Of a DNA stretch of 64,000 nucleotides, positions 23,221-37,205 are shown piece by piece. A program made the translations under genes and the position numbers. Every line of letters begins with the position of its first letter. The first letter of the stretch is position 1. The notes under the pieces were generated by a model. The model ran no database searches, was not told where the DNA came from, and worked only from the letters and a program-made list of their open reading frames with translations. Source of the DNA: Epiperipatus broadwayi (lineage: Eukaryota > Onychophora > Udeonychophora > Euonychophora > Peripatidae); NCBI GenBank assembly GCA_028023455.1, contig JAQFVV010000032.1, forward strand, positions 1,860,001 to 1,924,000, written 5' to 3'.

Positions 23221-24300
23221 TTGAGGTCTGTCAATTAACTTTGCAAACTTGCCATGGGATCTGACAATTAAGTTTGCAAGCTTGCCAATGTGTGCTTATA
23301 TTAGCTGCCTCATGCTTTCTCCCCTCAGAGAAACATTTAATCTATTTGTATATTGCCATTTTTTTTATCCCCATAAACATGATTATATGTTTTAGATTTT
23401 ATGTCCACTCTTTCCAATTTTAATAAGAAATTTAATGTTTGTTCATTTGTTCTAATTCAAGCTCCAAAATTTTTGCAAGGGCACACAAACATGCAATAAT
23501 TATAATGAATGCCACTCAATAACACCCCCCCCCCACACACACACACACATTGTTATGAAGATTACTATCAGGGTCTCACATCTGTCTTCATGATAATGTG
23601 GGTAGTTTCTTGATAAATTACATTTATTATTGTTCTGGCATGTTTTTGTATAGCCCTTGCAAAAATGTTGGAGATTGAATTAGAGCAATAGACAAACATT
23701 AAATTTCTTATTAAACTTGGAAAGGGTAGAAGTGAAATCAGGCATATATTAGTCCAAGTTTATGGGAATATGAATATGAAGAAAATGACAGTGTCCAAAT
23801 GGATTAAATGTTTTGTCTGAAGGGAAAAACAGTCAATAATGAACAGAACTAATGAAAACACTGCAACAATTTGTTGAATTGTATGTCAAAATCATCAGCT
23901 GATTGTAACAAGCATAGCAGACAAAGTAAACAATGGATAGAGAAAAAAATTAGATAAAAATGATCTTATGGTTCTTACATCAAATAATGCATCAGCTCAC
24001 ATGGCATTGTTTGTAGAATTTTTAGCTAGTAAACCAATAATTGTATTATAACACTCTCCCTACTTGCATGATCTGACCACCAATGACTTTTTTCTTTATT
24101 CAAAGATAAAGAAAATATTGAAAGGAAGAAATTTTGATGACATTCAGGATGTCAAGGGTATGGAGACAGACAGCTCAGCATCAGTGCATAGTTTCCCAAG
24201 GGGGATACTTTGAAGATGACTGTAATAATAGTCAGTAGTGAGACTTCTGATCTTGTATGTATATCATGATGGATCAAAATTTCATTGCAGATGCAAAAAA
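23221..24300. mobile_element. Inverted pair of mariner-like transposon fragments
   Basis: The right fragment (about 23627-24230, + strand) encodes broken mariner transposase: TNIKFLIKLGKGRSEIRHIL, VYGNMNMKKMTVSKWIKCF (helix-turn-helix half). After a gap it gives SNNASAHMALFVEFLASKP, HSPYLHDLTTNDFFLYSKIK and LKGRNFDDIQDV, which are C-terminal blocks around the last catalytic Asp. The middle of the DDE domain is missing. The left fragment (about 23317-23500) is an inverted copy of 23627-23825. Two 31-bp copies of TCTG-CAATTAA-TTTGCAA-CTTGCCA at 23225-23288 look like terminal repeats. Confidence 0.75.
23526..23553 (+). repeat. Poly-C / CA microsatellite
   Basis: A run of C followed by CA dinucleotides, between the two mariner fragments. 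Confidence 0.9.
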
Positions 24301-24837
24301 TGGTTATTAGTAGTTATAATAATTATTTAAAAAAGAAATTTAAAATATTAATGTACTCGTAATTTGAATAAATGGAGGAGAAATTGTATTAATTTCATCA
24401 TTACACCAAGAATAGAGTAAATTGTATACTTTTATCTTCTATACATAATATTTTAAAGATTTTTGCAATTGGAATTTTTTTTTTTCTCTGAATTACTTGC
24501 AAGGAAAATCGTTTAATAAAAAAATAAAATATAGAATCCTACTGTTAAATAAATTGTTTTCTAAAAAAATTATAGTTTCAAATCGATATTAGAATTGTAT
24601 AATAATTTAAAAATTATGAAAATAAATGTCTAATGTAGCTTTGAGACATGGATATATATTTATAGAGCATTCTTCTCAACAACATGCTGTTCTTGAAAAA
24701 CTGTAATGAAAAATGAATCTAATTATGTGAATATGTATGATTTTTAACAAAATTATACAGTGTGAAAATTTTATCATCTCGATTTTAAATTTTCTAATGA
24801 TTAAAAGTATTTATTATTATTATTATTATTATTTTAG
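24301..24837. other. Intron 1 end, no feature
   Basis: A+T-rich sequence ending in a TTA-repeat and the acceptor. Nothing recognised. Confidence 0.5.
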
Positions 24838-24925
24838 GAATATAATCAAAGGCCAGGATTAATTTCATTGTTTATATTTAAAGCCAATGGTGATAAAGCC
24901 TTCAGTGCTGGAGGAGATGTCAAAG
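24838..24925 (+). CDS. HIBCH-like exon 2 (residues 62-91)
   Basis: The acceptor is ATTTTAG and the donor GTAGGA; the exon ends one base into codon 91. It encodes GLISLFIFKANGDKAFSAGGD. AFSAGGD (residues 82-88) is the family-typical loop that forms part of the oxyanion hole in crotonase-fold enzymes and is well conserved here. Joined to exon 3 it gives DVKAVVEKGG, in the usual place of the variable segment after GGD. Confidence 0.93.
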
Positions 24926-27036
24926 GTAGGATTAATATTGATATATTTTAGATATACAACTGTAGAGAATTTATGTTCATTGTTTTTTAGTCAATCTAAA
25001 TGCTTAGTTAATCTGAATGCTACTGAGAACAAGTATTTCCTAGATTTTGTTAAACTCATTCTTGACTTCTGAAACCAATGAACTGAATCTTTCACTGAAT
25101 GTTAATTTCATCCTTATTAAAAGAATATATATATATTTTTAAAAATGAAATTTAAACAAAGAAGTGATTAAAATGTCTTATTTATTTTTTATTTATAAAA
25201 AAAAATTACTTAGTTACCTTTTCGCTTAACATCATCATCAACCATTATCAGTTTTCTGCAGGATGAAGGTCTCCAAGTTCAATCTATCTTTTATGATCTC
25301 TAGTCTTTCTTCTCCTCATCACACCTACACACTTTTTATTTCATCCATCCATCTCATATGTGGTTTCTTTCTAGATCTTTTACAGTCTCTTGGAATTCAG
25401 TTTAAGATTTCTTTTGTTCATCTATTATCATCTCTTCTAGCAACATATCTATCCTATCTCCACTTCAGTCTTTAAATTCTTTCAACAATGTCAATAACAC
25501 CTGTTTGTTCTTTTAGCCTTTGATCTCTTCTTGTTACTTCTAATATGCATCTTTCCATACTTCTTTGAGTGGTCTGAAGTCTTTGTATTGTTCTTTTATT
25601 ATGTGTTCAAGTCACAGATCCATAAGTAAGAACAAGTAAAACACATTTATTAAAAACCTTTCTTTTCAAATACATAGACATATTTCCTTTTAATATTAAG
25701 TTATTTCTACCAAAAGCACTCCAACTAAGTATGATTAATTTCATCTATTATGTTTCCATCTGTAGTAATAATCTGATCAAGGGATTGTTAATTTCTTCTA
25801 ATTCATCAACTTTTGAGAAAATCCATTGAACATTAATTTAGTCTTTTTAACATTTACCTTTAGTCTTATTTTCTTGTTTTCATCTGATAACTCTTACAAT
25901 ATTTCCTGAAACTTTGAAGCATTATTTGCAAAAGCAGCTATATCATCTGCAAAATATAAATGACTTAGATAATCTTCGCTCCTTTAGCTTCCCATTTTAA
26001 TCCACAAAATACTTCTTGCAGCACTACTGTAAAAAGTTTTGGAGATATGAAGGCACCCTATCTTATACCTTTCTCAATGTTGACCTTTTTAGTATCATTA
26101 TGTAATCTAATTGTTGCTGTTGCATTTTATAAACATTCTTCAGAATATGATAATATCCTTGGTCTATACCTTGATGATTCAATGCTTTAATCATTGAAGA
26201 AATGCTTATAGAATTAAATGCTTTTTTTAAATCTACAAATCCAAAGCATAATGGCAACTCATATTCATTGGTCCTTTCTGTAACTTCTCTCAACATTTGG
26301 ATATGATCTACTGCACTAAAACCACTTTTAAATCCAGCTTCTTTCTTTGGTTGGTTGAAATCCAATGTTCTGTAGACGAGTGCAAAACAATATTTTGGTA
26401 TTGGTAGGAAACTTATATCTGAATTATTTATAATATATTTTTTTAATATCTATATTTTTTAGCTTAAATTTTGAATAAATAACTATTATTTTAAATTAAC
26501 TTAAAGATTTAAAAAGATCTCTATATTAATTTAATTTAAGGAATATATATGTGTAACAAAGTCTTCAATCAATTTGCAATCTCATCTTAAGACATTTAGA
26601 GTAATTAAACTATAGTCTTATGACCAAACTATAATATTTGATCATCATCAATAATAGTTTGCTATGGCTTGCCACATTAAGATTAATTACTAATTAATAT
26701 TCAAATCTGGGTTAAATGAGCCTCAGTTTTTAATTCATAAATAATGCTCTCACTTAGCTGGCATAACTAAATAAAGTTATATTATTATTCAGTAAGTAGC
26801 AGTAATGAGTATTTAGATTGAGGATAAAAGTCTCATTATAATCTAAGTTGATCATATGAATGTGAATGCATTTGGATTAAAAATAATTATGACTATGTTG
26901 TGATGCAGTTTTCCCCTGGTGTGGAAAAGATATATTTTTTTGAGTCCATTGACTATTTTTAATTTATTAATTATTACTATCAAAGTAATGCTCAAAATAA
27001 AGTAATATGAATTATATAAATTGTTTTTCTTTTCAG
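24926..27036 (+). other. HIBCH-like intron 2
   Basis: A 2.1-kb intron carrying the second RTE-like copy in antisense. The remainder is A+T-rich with no feature. Confidence 0.85.
25215..26395 (-). mobile_element. RTE-like non-LTR retrotransposon, 5' truncated, second copy
   Basis: Antisense copy of the element at 6541-7745 with the same end points: the CATCATCATCAACC tail at about 25230-25245, and a 5' limit near 26395. RT pieces include KSGFSAVDHIQMLREV (26365-26063), LCFGFVDLKKAFN and MIKALNHQGIDQGYYHILKN. Frameshifts and stops are scattered through the rest. It is more decayed than the first copy. Confidence 0.85.
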
Positions 27037-27108
27037 CTGTGGTTGAAAAAGGTGGAAATTTCATGTTTGATTTTTTCAAATCAGGTTACACTACCATTCA
27101 CAATATTA
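27037..27108 (+). CDS. HIBCH-like exon 3 (residues 91-115)
   Basis: The acceptor is TTTTCAG and the donor GTAAGT. The exon starts with the last two bases of codon 91 and ends with the first base of codon 115. It encodes VVEKGGNFMFDFFKSGYTTIHNI. In HIBCH proteins this region usually contains FFREEY. Here it is FFKSGY (residues 103-108), so the two conserved acidic residues are lost. The segment to the next exon is about three residues shorter than in vertebrate HIBCH. Confidence 0.9.
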
Positions 27109-28699
27109 GTAAGTAATAAATTTTAAATATTTTGTAATTATCATAGAAATCATTCAAAAGTTATGATTATTTAAGTCTGTGTCTCTTTAAAAATTGATCT
27201 TTTAATAAAATAATCAATATTTTCCCCTGATAAATAGAATCTGAAATAGATTTTAAAATAGGTTAGGTATTGTATGATATGTTTTTAACAAAATAATAAT
27301 AATACATGCATAACTATCAAAAATTTTATATGTAAAAATAATTATAAAAATTAAAATTATATATTTTAATTAAATAATTTAAATTAATTAATATACAGTA
27401 TTAGAATACATTTAAATATTGTATAGTTTCAGAAAACAACAAGCTTAAATATCAAACAAATATGTTAATTTTAATGCTGAGAAAATATAATATATAAATA
27501 GTAATGATAAGAATGTAAAGATTGACTGTTTCTATTCTGTTGCCAATTTATGTATTAGTAATATATGATTGGCTATCCTGATTGACGATGTCAATATAAA
27601 TATCAGCATAAATGTGCAAAGAGTTTGTAGTACTTTATTCCTATTGCCAATTTGTGTTATAATATTTTATGTTAAGAGTACTAATGACAATGGGTCTTTA
27701 ACTATTCTAAATAATTCTTCAGTCTAGGAGATAGTATTAATTTAGGAACAATATGATTTCTGTCATAACTACTGATGTAATTTATTTTATATCTAAAGCA
27801 AGAAAACTTGATTTTAAGCTGTGCTAGTATAGTTATGATCAAGCTAAGTGCATATACTTTTTATCCTGAAATTTCTTAGAAAGCATAAAACTGTAGTGTT
27901 TATCAAATTATTAAAGATGGAGACGTGTATAACAAAGAAATATCAAGGTTTTATGTAACAAAATATGAATGTAATAATAAGAATATAAAAAAATAATACT
28001 TGAAGTAAAATTTTAATCCATAAAGTTATTAAATAACAAGAGTATTAATTTAGTCTGTGAAATATTAACTAGTAAAATCATGATAGAATTTAATATTTAA
28101 AAGTTGTTTTGTTATAAAAATAATGAAATAAAATAAATATTTATACAGTAAGGTTATTATAAATATGTTGCCTCTTAGAATCATAAGAAAGCATAATTAA
28201 TTTTTTAATATTCTCATCTTAGCCCTAAGATAGCTTAAATTATGATCTAATGTTAATAATAGTGAATACATTTCCTAAATATTACAAATATTATTAATAG
28301 AAATAGTTTTAAATTAATTAAAATTTCTAATTTACATGTAATAAATAATTTAAGTTATTTCTTTATATATGTAAATGAATAAATCAATTGAATGATAAGT
28401 TTTTATTATGAATCATTTTAAATATAAATCTAGGGAAAATTTTAGTTTTTTTTTTAATCGTTTAAAGAGCAATTATGGATAAAAATCATAATAATATTTA
28501 TATATAAAATTTATAAAAAAAAAATTCCAATTTGAAAAACAAAATCTAGCTATCATTGCTTATATTCATATATATTTATACTCAAGAGGATAACAAAATG
28601 TTACCAAAAATAGTTTTTATGTATTAAAATATTTAATAATATATTTGTGTTTGGATAATATATTTAAGATTTATTTATTTATTTATATATATTTTATAG
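27109..28699 (+). other. HIBCH-like intron 3
   Basis: A+T-rich, no element recognised. Confidence 0.7.
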
Positions 28700-28752
28700 A
28701 TGCTACAAAAATTCCATGGGTATCATTAATAAATGGAATTAATTTTGGTGGA
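28700..28752 (+). CDS. HIBCH-like exon 4 (residues 115-132)
   Basis: A small 53-bp exon, acceptor TTTATAG, donor GTAAGT, ending in phase 0. It encodes ATKIPWVSLINGINFGG, equivalent to the KPYVALIHGxxxGGG strand and turn of HIBCH. The His before Gly is Asn here. The third Gly of the GGG comes from exon 5. Confidence 0.9.
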
Positions 28753-31700
28753 GTAAGTTTTTCTTTTTATTATTAAATTTTTTGCTAAAAAAAAATTATT
28801 AATGACTAGATATATTTTTATTGTTTGGTAAAGCAAATATTTATAAACAGATTATTCCTTGTGATATAAAATAGCTTTTTAGATGAAGTCAGCAGTTTTT
28901 GTACATAGTCTATTTGCCTATCTGTTAATAAAATTTTAAAATTCCTTAAGACCTCGTTCACTCTACACTTATCAAAATCATTATTCCAGTATTAAAATAT
29001 TTCTCTTCTCTTATATATTTTAATAAAAGTTATTTTATTGATTCCAATATTCTATTTTCTTACGAATTTATTTTTGTCATAAAGACTCAAATAAAAACCG
29101 AAAAGTCTCTATTCTTTAACTTACTTTATCTTTATATCTTCTCCAAACAATTTTTCTAAAGTTCATTTAGCTTCATACATATATCAAAAATAAATACTCC
29201 ATAATCTTCTCTAATTTCCATGTGAACCACAACTGATCCAAATTTTTATTCCATTGTTGCTTTGTTTCTTTTGTATCCAAAATTCCAGTCCTTGTACTGA
29301 TTAATAGTGAGATTTCTCTAATTTTATTATAGACTCTTTTATATATTAAAGTTTTTTAATCCTTATATAATTCTAAATTTTTTATTCACATTTGTTTTCC
29401 GTAAGTCCTTTTTTTTAAAACTAACTTATCTATCCTGTTTTACCACCCATCATAATTATGTATCTGTATTACATTCTCTAAATGTTTATTCCATTTTTTT
29501 TTTAATATAATTATATAGGAACCTTTCTAGGCCATTTTATCACAGTAAATTAAACATTATTTTTATTAATTTATATTCTTTTATATGTAATAACTTTACA
29601 ACAATTTAAAAACAAATCAGCTTTTAATTTCTCTGATTAAAAAAGAAGCCTAGTCTATTTCCTCTTGAATAATATGGTTTACTTTATACTATATATCCAA
29701 TATTTATCTCATCTACATTTTTTTTTTAGTTCTATCTGAAAATTTAGATTTTCCTGTCTAATATAAAGTGCCTCATTTCTAGTTATGACAGATTTTCATT
29801 GTAATTCCAGATAACTGTCTATGTAATTTTCTCTTTCCATTTAGCAAAGAACAAAAGTATATATACTCCTTCACTTCTTCAAAATAAATACTTACCATTT
29901 TTAGCCTATAATTTTATTCTTCTCATTAATTACCAATATAATATAATTATCCTTATGTAGTAGTAATATTTCACTATTTTGGTTTGAACCCTAACCAATT
30001 ATATATATAATAAATATAAAATATTCAAGGCTCCCCTAGCATATATTTATAATAATCAATGTAGAAATATCTTACTATGTAGATTTATAAACTTAGGATT
30101 CCTAGTTGAAATCAACGTAACTAAATTAGACAATGATGATGATGTTTTTTATTATCACAATCACTCCGTTTCTATTTTCAGAAATTTCAGATGTCAAACC
30201 TCCTCAAGCAGAGAATGTTTATTTGGAATTATTTTAGATAATAACATTATCTCCCAATTTCTACAACATCCCAGCACATCACCCAGTGTTCACATGTTCT
30301 CAGAGCTGTGGATATTTTCATGAACTAGCATATGTGTGTGTTAACGTTATAACATTTAATTTTATATATAACAATATGAACAAATGGATTAATAAATAAT
30401 AAACTAACCATTTATTAATGAAACAAAGATAAGTAGTTTGATTATAACTGTGTTACGTAAATTTCAATCTTGTATAAAATTATTAAGATGATTATAATAA
30501 AGAGTTTATATATTTTATTCTTTTTTCTATATTTTATTCTCTCTTTGTTTAGTAATTTCAAAACCAATCATAGAATAATCAATCATTTTCCAAACAACAA
30601 ATTCATATATTTAGTTTTCTCATTCAGTAATTTCATGTATAAATAAAAAAAGTCAATCATTAAGATATTTTTTATTTAAACAGTTCATCTATTTCATTTC
30701 TTACTTTTAATAACTCCACACACATGTATATATATATGAAATGAAACATAACTCATTCTTTAAATTATTTTCAATTTAAGTTTATAATTGTAATTTACAA
30801 ATACAGGATACTCATATATAATATTGAATTTATTTTAATCTTTGGAAATTTAATACCTTTTAATATTAGAAAAAGGAATAACTTAATTTTTTTAATAACC
30901 GAATATCTTAACTATTCACCATGTTTAGCGTTCTCCCTCCTAGGCTTTAGATGTGTTTTCTTTTCTCTAATTACCTTGGTTCTTTCATAGATTTTTCAGA
31001 AATGTATCTGTCTTCTCTTCACACCTTACTCAAGTATATTAGCTTTGTATTAGTGTATTAAGTATCAAATACATGTAAGTTTTTGGCAATTTAGCTGTGT
31101 AGTCTGATCTTTTCCTTTTCTGGCAGATTATAAGAGTTGGTACTATAATTTCTCATAAGCTTAATTTACTGAACTGGGAAGTTTGCTTAAGATTTTCAAC
31201 CAATGTGCTACTTGTTTTTTGCCTTGCCTCTCATGTTTCCTAATATAATAAAGCATGTTTATAGCTTCTTTTATAAGTTGATAATTTTAATTAGCCACAA
31301 GGCAAATTCTTCTCTACACTGCGCACTTCCATTGCTTTACCCTATATTTTGCGGTATAGAATTCTGTTAATCCTCACTGGAATGAAGCTGACTGTTGTAT
31401 GCTTGACTATTTTTTTTCTCTGCCCTATTATCTATTGCAATACCATAATGTAGTTTATCTTTTGTTATTTACAGCACCTACCCTAATGACAACCCATCTT
31501 GGATTCCCAGAAAAAAATATTCTCTTGTATTCTTTACCAAAAGAAAGAAATAGCAGTTTGCCTTTTTTCTTGTTTACGTAATACAAAAAGAAAATCCTTT
31601 ACTGACCTTTCTTATTGTATTCATAATAAAAAAATTGTCATTATTTCATAATACTTTTTCCTTTATTCAAAATCATCATTTTATTTCAGCACGATTTGGA

Positions 31701-34700
31701 ACAAGTTAAACTAAAAATCTTAAAATACTATTTTATTTATTATTTACATATTTTCTTTATCTCTGTTATATATAGGTATGCCTAAGTGCAGACACACATA
31801 CTTTATTCTTGAAATCTTATGAAGTATTTATGCTATTGTTACTAGGGTTATAGTATATATAATGAATGTATGTATTTAATCACAAGATTTTCTTTATAAA
31901 AAGTAAAGAAAACGGCTCTATATAATCATACCTATGTTTATTATGCTGAATTAGTATTGAAGTGTTGACATGTGGTATATGTATATGAAAATTAAGTAAT
32001 AGATTATGTTTTACTGGAATCAAATATATGAAAAATATGAACTTGTTAAATCTTCTAGCATTGGTTCTTTTGTTGCAAAGTTGACTTTTTCTATGACTGC
32101 TTAATTCAAACCTTGTAATATAGAATGGCATTGATAGAAAATTTAATGTGTTTCCATGTTTATGGATATTGATTTGAAATAAGTTAATAAATTTTTCCAA
32201 CAGCTATCCTATTGCTGAGGTAGTTCAGTTTACAACTGCTCTCATATAGATAGCATTAAAGTCTATTTAAACTTTAAGATTAATGCTGATTAGATGTCAA
32301 ATGTTGGATGATGGAAATCTCTTTCCCATCTTATTTAAAGAAAATTTACAGATATTCTGTAAAAGTATATTTAAAATACATTTGTATATATATAATTTAT
32401 TAGCACTTTCATGAATAATTAAATTGAGGAACAAACTGAACATATTTTTGCTAGATTATTTTCCCATAGGTATCTGAATTACTATATTATGACTCAATGT
32501 AGATGTGTGTAGCTGTGGAATAGTTTCAATAGCAGACTAAACTTCAAAATCTGAATTCATATATCAAAATATTCTTTTACATTTTTTTCACTTCATGGAA
32601 AATTGGCATCAACATGATTGAAATCATGATCTTTTAAAGGATAAAAATTTATTCGAATAAATGGTTTTAAATTGCAGAAAGCAGATTATTTTAATCCTGA
32701 AATATTAAATCTTTAAATTGACAATTGTTTAAAATAATTGTAGTCACTTTTGGAAGTATGCTAAATTCTCTTTCTAAAGACAAATGTAAAAATTGGGCAG
32801 TAAAGTATTATGACTACGTGTCAACATTTGATTATTGCCAATGATGGTTTTTCATTTCCATCCTATTAACATAATGTATACTTGCATCTTAGTTTTACAT
32901 GCACATTATAAATTTTAATGAGCCTCCTAAGTTACTAAAATGTTTGTGCAAATAAGAATCAGAATTTGGATTTTGCTTTTTTGACATGAGTTTAATTCAA
33001 TAAGAATAATCTCTGATTTAAGGAATTGATTAAAACTTTTCACAAACATATGTATTGTAATGGTACGGAAATAAAAGAGTTTTATATGGGGATGAATAAT
33101 GAATGCAATGAGAGTGCAATTGTTAATACATCTATTGCATGCACATAGGTGTTAAAACAACTACAAAAATAAGTTCATATCAAAAATGATAGCATCATTT
33201 TATTAGTACTTGTCACTGCTCAGGGCCATTCTGATGCCAAAAGTATGCTGACCATAAACTAGTATTATCATAATCATAAAAACTATAAAGTGAAATGAGT
33301 AGACTTAAAGATGACCATCATTTTCTTAAAGTCATTTAAATAATTCTAATGACAATTATATAGATGTCCACCCTACTTACATACAATCTGAAGCCTGCTT
33401 GGAATTGCAAAGACTTTGGTAATTGTTAATAAGTGATAATATACAATATTTATAAATATTAAAAACTGGAATAACTATAAAATAATGATTAATAAGTTCA
33501 TTAATTTAATTAAAAGGAAAAATAATAATAATAATAATGAAATTAAAAGATCTGAAAAGTATTTCAATAATACAGATTTTCATTTTGTTTTTGACTTGCA
33601 GATGATATTAAATAAATATTTTTCTAGATTGACATACAAAACTATATGTTTATACCATTATTTAAACTGTAGTTTATATATATATGAAAAAATTATAACA
33701 GTTATTAAATATATATATATATATTGAACTGGGTCCCCCAATAATTACCATCTTAACTGGGTTTAAATACTTTTTGTAATATAACTTTAATACTACAGGA
33801 ACAGACCAGCTCTTCAAGCAGAGGTGAGAATACCATTGATAGCATAGCCATCAACGATACCCATGGTCAGATCGAGCTTTGCAAAGCATTACACGATCAC
33901 ATTTTCAGACCATGGTCCACCTTGACTGCTGGATTCAAACCCTGCCATCCAAAGCATCTTATTTGTTTTGAGGATCAACCTCAGGTGCCAGCCAACCATA
34001 GTTTATAGTCAGCATGCTTCAGATGACAGGCACACAATCCAGTGCTTGAAATATTCCATGGCTAGCTCATACTCTTAACCAGGGTCCAGCACATTTAACA
34101 CAAAAATAACTATACTCTTAAAGTAATAGTGATGCAGTGACAAGAGAGGGAGAGAATATACCAACTAATACTTAAGCAAACATTATTATTTATTTATGCA
34201 CACATATATTTAACATAATATAACAGTAAATTTTACACAAGAAAATATAGATGATGGCTTTAGGCTATAGTTATAATAGTCCTTTGTTAAAGCTTATTTC
34301 ATTTAAAATCAAGTGTCTGTTTAGACATTTAAAGTAACTTTGCTTAGGTTTTCATTTGTGTGTATTTTTCAACCAATTGGTTTTTTGATTCTCCGTCAAT
34401 GGCTTCACGGCTATCCTTTCAGATTTCTGTCGAACAATGGGAGAGAGAATGTGGCAGCTTCTACTTCACAATCTTGTCACTGGTTTCAGGTATTGATTCA
34501 GGTGGGATAGTCAATGGCTGAGGTCTTGGGGCATGAAGCCCTGTTGGACACTCCTATAGCTTGTGGATTCTGCATTAATGTTGACCACAGCAGTAATGAC
34601 TGGTTTACTACTGTGCTAAAATTTCTGAATATCTGCATACATTCTTTAGAAAGAACTTGAACTCCAGACTAATAGCAATGCAAACTGTATAACAATAACA

Positions 34701-37139
34701 CTAATAGCAATCCCTAGTGTATATCACAATTCCAACTAATTTAATTACAAAATGCAGCTTGGACTAAATAACAATAGGCCATAGTGACTTTATATACTTT
34801 TTTCTCTCATTGTTTTTAATTCCTTATCATTATTTTTAATTTTGATCTTAACTGGGTTTTTTTAATTATTTTTACATTTGCTTTAATCTAATCTTTTGCT
34901 TAGATTAATCTACTATCTCATCGATAGTTTACATAGTTTTTTAATTAATACAATTTCAATATCATTATCAATCAGAAATCTTATAAACTAATTACATTTC
35001 AAAGTTTTTACTAATTAATTTTTATTGTTTTCACATTTGCTTATTTTAATTTATAACAATTTATAAAAAGGAGTTTTTAAATCTTTATTTCTAATTTTCC
35101 ATATTTACTTATTTTTATACATTTTACTCTTTTAATTTATTTTTTTTAATTTATAACAAAGAGGAGTTTTCTTTAAAATGGAGACAGTTAATAAATCTTT
35201 CCCCACCTCATTCTCTTTATAAAAAAAAATTTAATGCAATCTTTTTTTTTTATTTTACAAAGTTGCAGTTTAAAATCTACTTAAATAATTGTGTGGGTTT
35301 TTTTTAAATTATGAAACATGTAACACTATATATGGGAATTTTATACATATATCTCTCACTAGTGTTATGATATATATATACAGTAATGGTATACATATGC
35401 TGTTGCATCATTTTAAAATGAAAATTAAAAAGGAAAAGATCCATAATAAAATTGATTAAAATTCAAATAATAGTTATAAAATTGCACAGATGGAAAACTA
35501 TTAAATAATTACTTAAAAGTAAGTTAAAGTAAAAAATAAATAAATCTAAAGATAAAAGATATTATTTTTTAAAGTAATGTAAAAGAAAATAATAATGTTA
35601 ATTAGTTTATATAATGGAAATGATTGTTTCTATTAAAATGTAATAAATGTAAAGCAAATGGGCCCTTGGGACACTTAAATGATCAAAAGTCAGGTAAAAG
35701 ATAAAAATTAAAAGATTATGGTGTTTCCCACTTTGGAGTAAACTGGCCAATGCATTTACCAACAAACACACAGTCCAGAAAGGAAAACCATCATGGCCAA
35801 TAAAACTGGAGCAATATCAGGAGCGATTGATCTGAAAATTTGGTAATAAGGGAGGTGTAATACTATAAAAAGAAAAATAATTGAATAGAAGGGGATTGAT
35901 TATTGATTAACTACTGATTGACTATTGATTGAATGGTGGTGACCTGTTAAAAATATCTCGAAAGTTGTATTGTGGACTCCACGATGTAGGGGTCTCTCAA
36001 TAGATTTTGTTTCCTTTATTTGCGCTGGCTGAGGCAGCCTCCAAAATGACAGTTCCTGAATGAATGGCAAGCAGTGGTTTTGTCTCCAAGGGAACAATAT
36101 ACAAAAAAAGGATAACTAGGATGGACTTCCATAATATGCCACAATCCGGAGGATTCATGAAGACTTACTAGGAAGTATAAACTTCTATCTGCAATATGAA
36201 TTTTTAAATATATATCTTTAACAAACTTTCAATTCAGAACTTAAGCATAACTTCTAAATAAGCTCTTATCTGACAAGCAAAAGATCTCTAAATTAATTAT
36301 TATTATTTCCCTTTTATGTATAATGTTTGCTATCAATCATTTCCATTTTTGTTAACTAAATTATTAAATTTAAAGTTAAGTATAGATGGCTGCATAGATT
36401 CATTAAGTTTAGATTAGATTATATGGGGTTAATTTTGGACTATTGGTTTCATAGTTGAATTGATGCTGGTGAAGGGGTGTATGGCATTTTATATCAATGT
36501 AATAGGAAAAGATGCATTAGATTCTCTTTCTCTTATGCCATGTTAGCATAGAGGGTGTAATATCAAAATGAATGCATGGCCCAAAAAAGGAAGCCATCGC
36601 ATTGTTATTGGTGATAGAGATATTCCCTACATCATTTGATTTCTTACGCTCTATGGATAGGGCCTATAAGTCAGCAAGGACTGCTCTCCCTCCATATGGA
36701 GCATTTCATTTCCTCAGTATTTTTTTATATGATTGCTTTGCCAGACAGATACACATTCCTGTCAGCATGGTTTTATGCTAACACCTTCATGTTGAATTGA
36801 TTACATCCGCATATCAGAAGCTAGTGTTGGTTTAACTCAAACTTTTAGCCTGAGGTTAAATGATTTGAAAATCTCTGTGTGTTCTATGTAGTCTATCTGT
36901 GCTTAACATTATAAAATATTAAATAATATAAAAATTTCCATCTGTGCATATTAAGATAAATATCAAAATTTAAATCTATCTAATAATGTTAAATAATCTT
37001 ATCCTCAAATCTGTTTTATATATGTTATGTGTGTAATAAATGTTTGTCTTATTATTACTGGCAGTGACTTATTATTTTATCTTGATTAATAGTACTTTGA
37101 AATATATAATTAAAAATAAGTTTGAAATTTATATTATAA

Positions 37140-37205
37140 AACTCAGCTACTCCATGATCTAGCGGCTAGGGCTATCGAACAATAAAAGTTGAATCTTACC
37201 TATAC
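37140..37205 (+). repeat. tRNA-Glu-like fragment
   Basis: CCATGATCTAGCGGCTAGGG resembles the 5' half and A-box of tRNA-Glu, and GTTGAATCTTAC resembles a poor B-box. The anticodon arm is missing, so it is a SINE or tRNA relic and not a gene. Confidence 0.3.

Larger units (their letters stand above)
8707..24837 (+). other. HIBCH-like intron 1 (about 16 kb)
   Basis: Bounded by GTAAGT at 8707 and a T-rich ATTTTAG acceptor ending at 24837. It is filled with decayed mobile elements listed separately. Between 8707 and 10380, and in the stretches not listed, I see only A+T-rich non-coding sequence. Confidence 0.8.

Noticed and set aside
29090-29860. Possible antisense LINE remnant
   Set aside because: Scattered coding-like words only; no RT or endonuclease motif could be read with confidence.
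31880-32200. Minus-strand open frame of 106 codons
   Set aside because: A+T-driven composition, no domain, no splice context or repeat support.
33781-34010. Open stretch of about 75 codons without ATG (DTHGQIELCKALHDH...)
   Set aside because: No domain recognised; the reverse strand has a B-box-like GGGTTTGAATCC, so a repeat is more likely than an exon.
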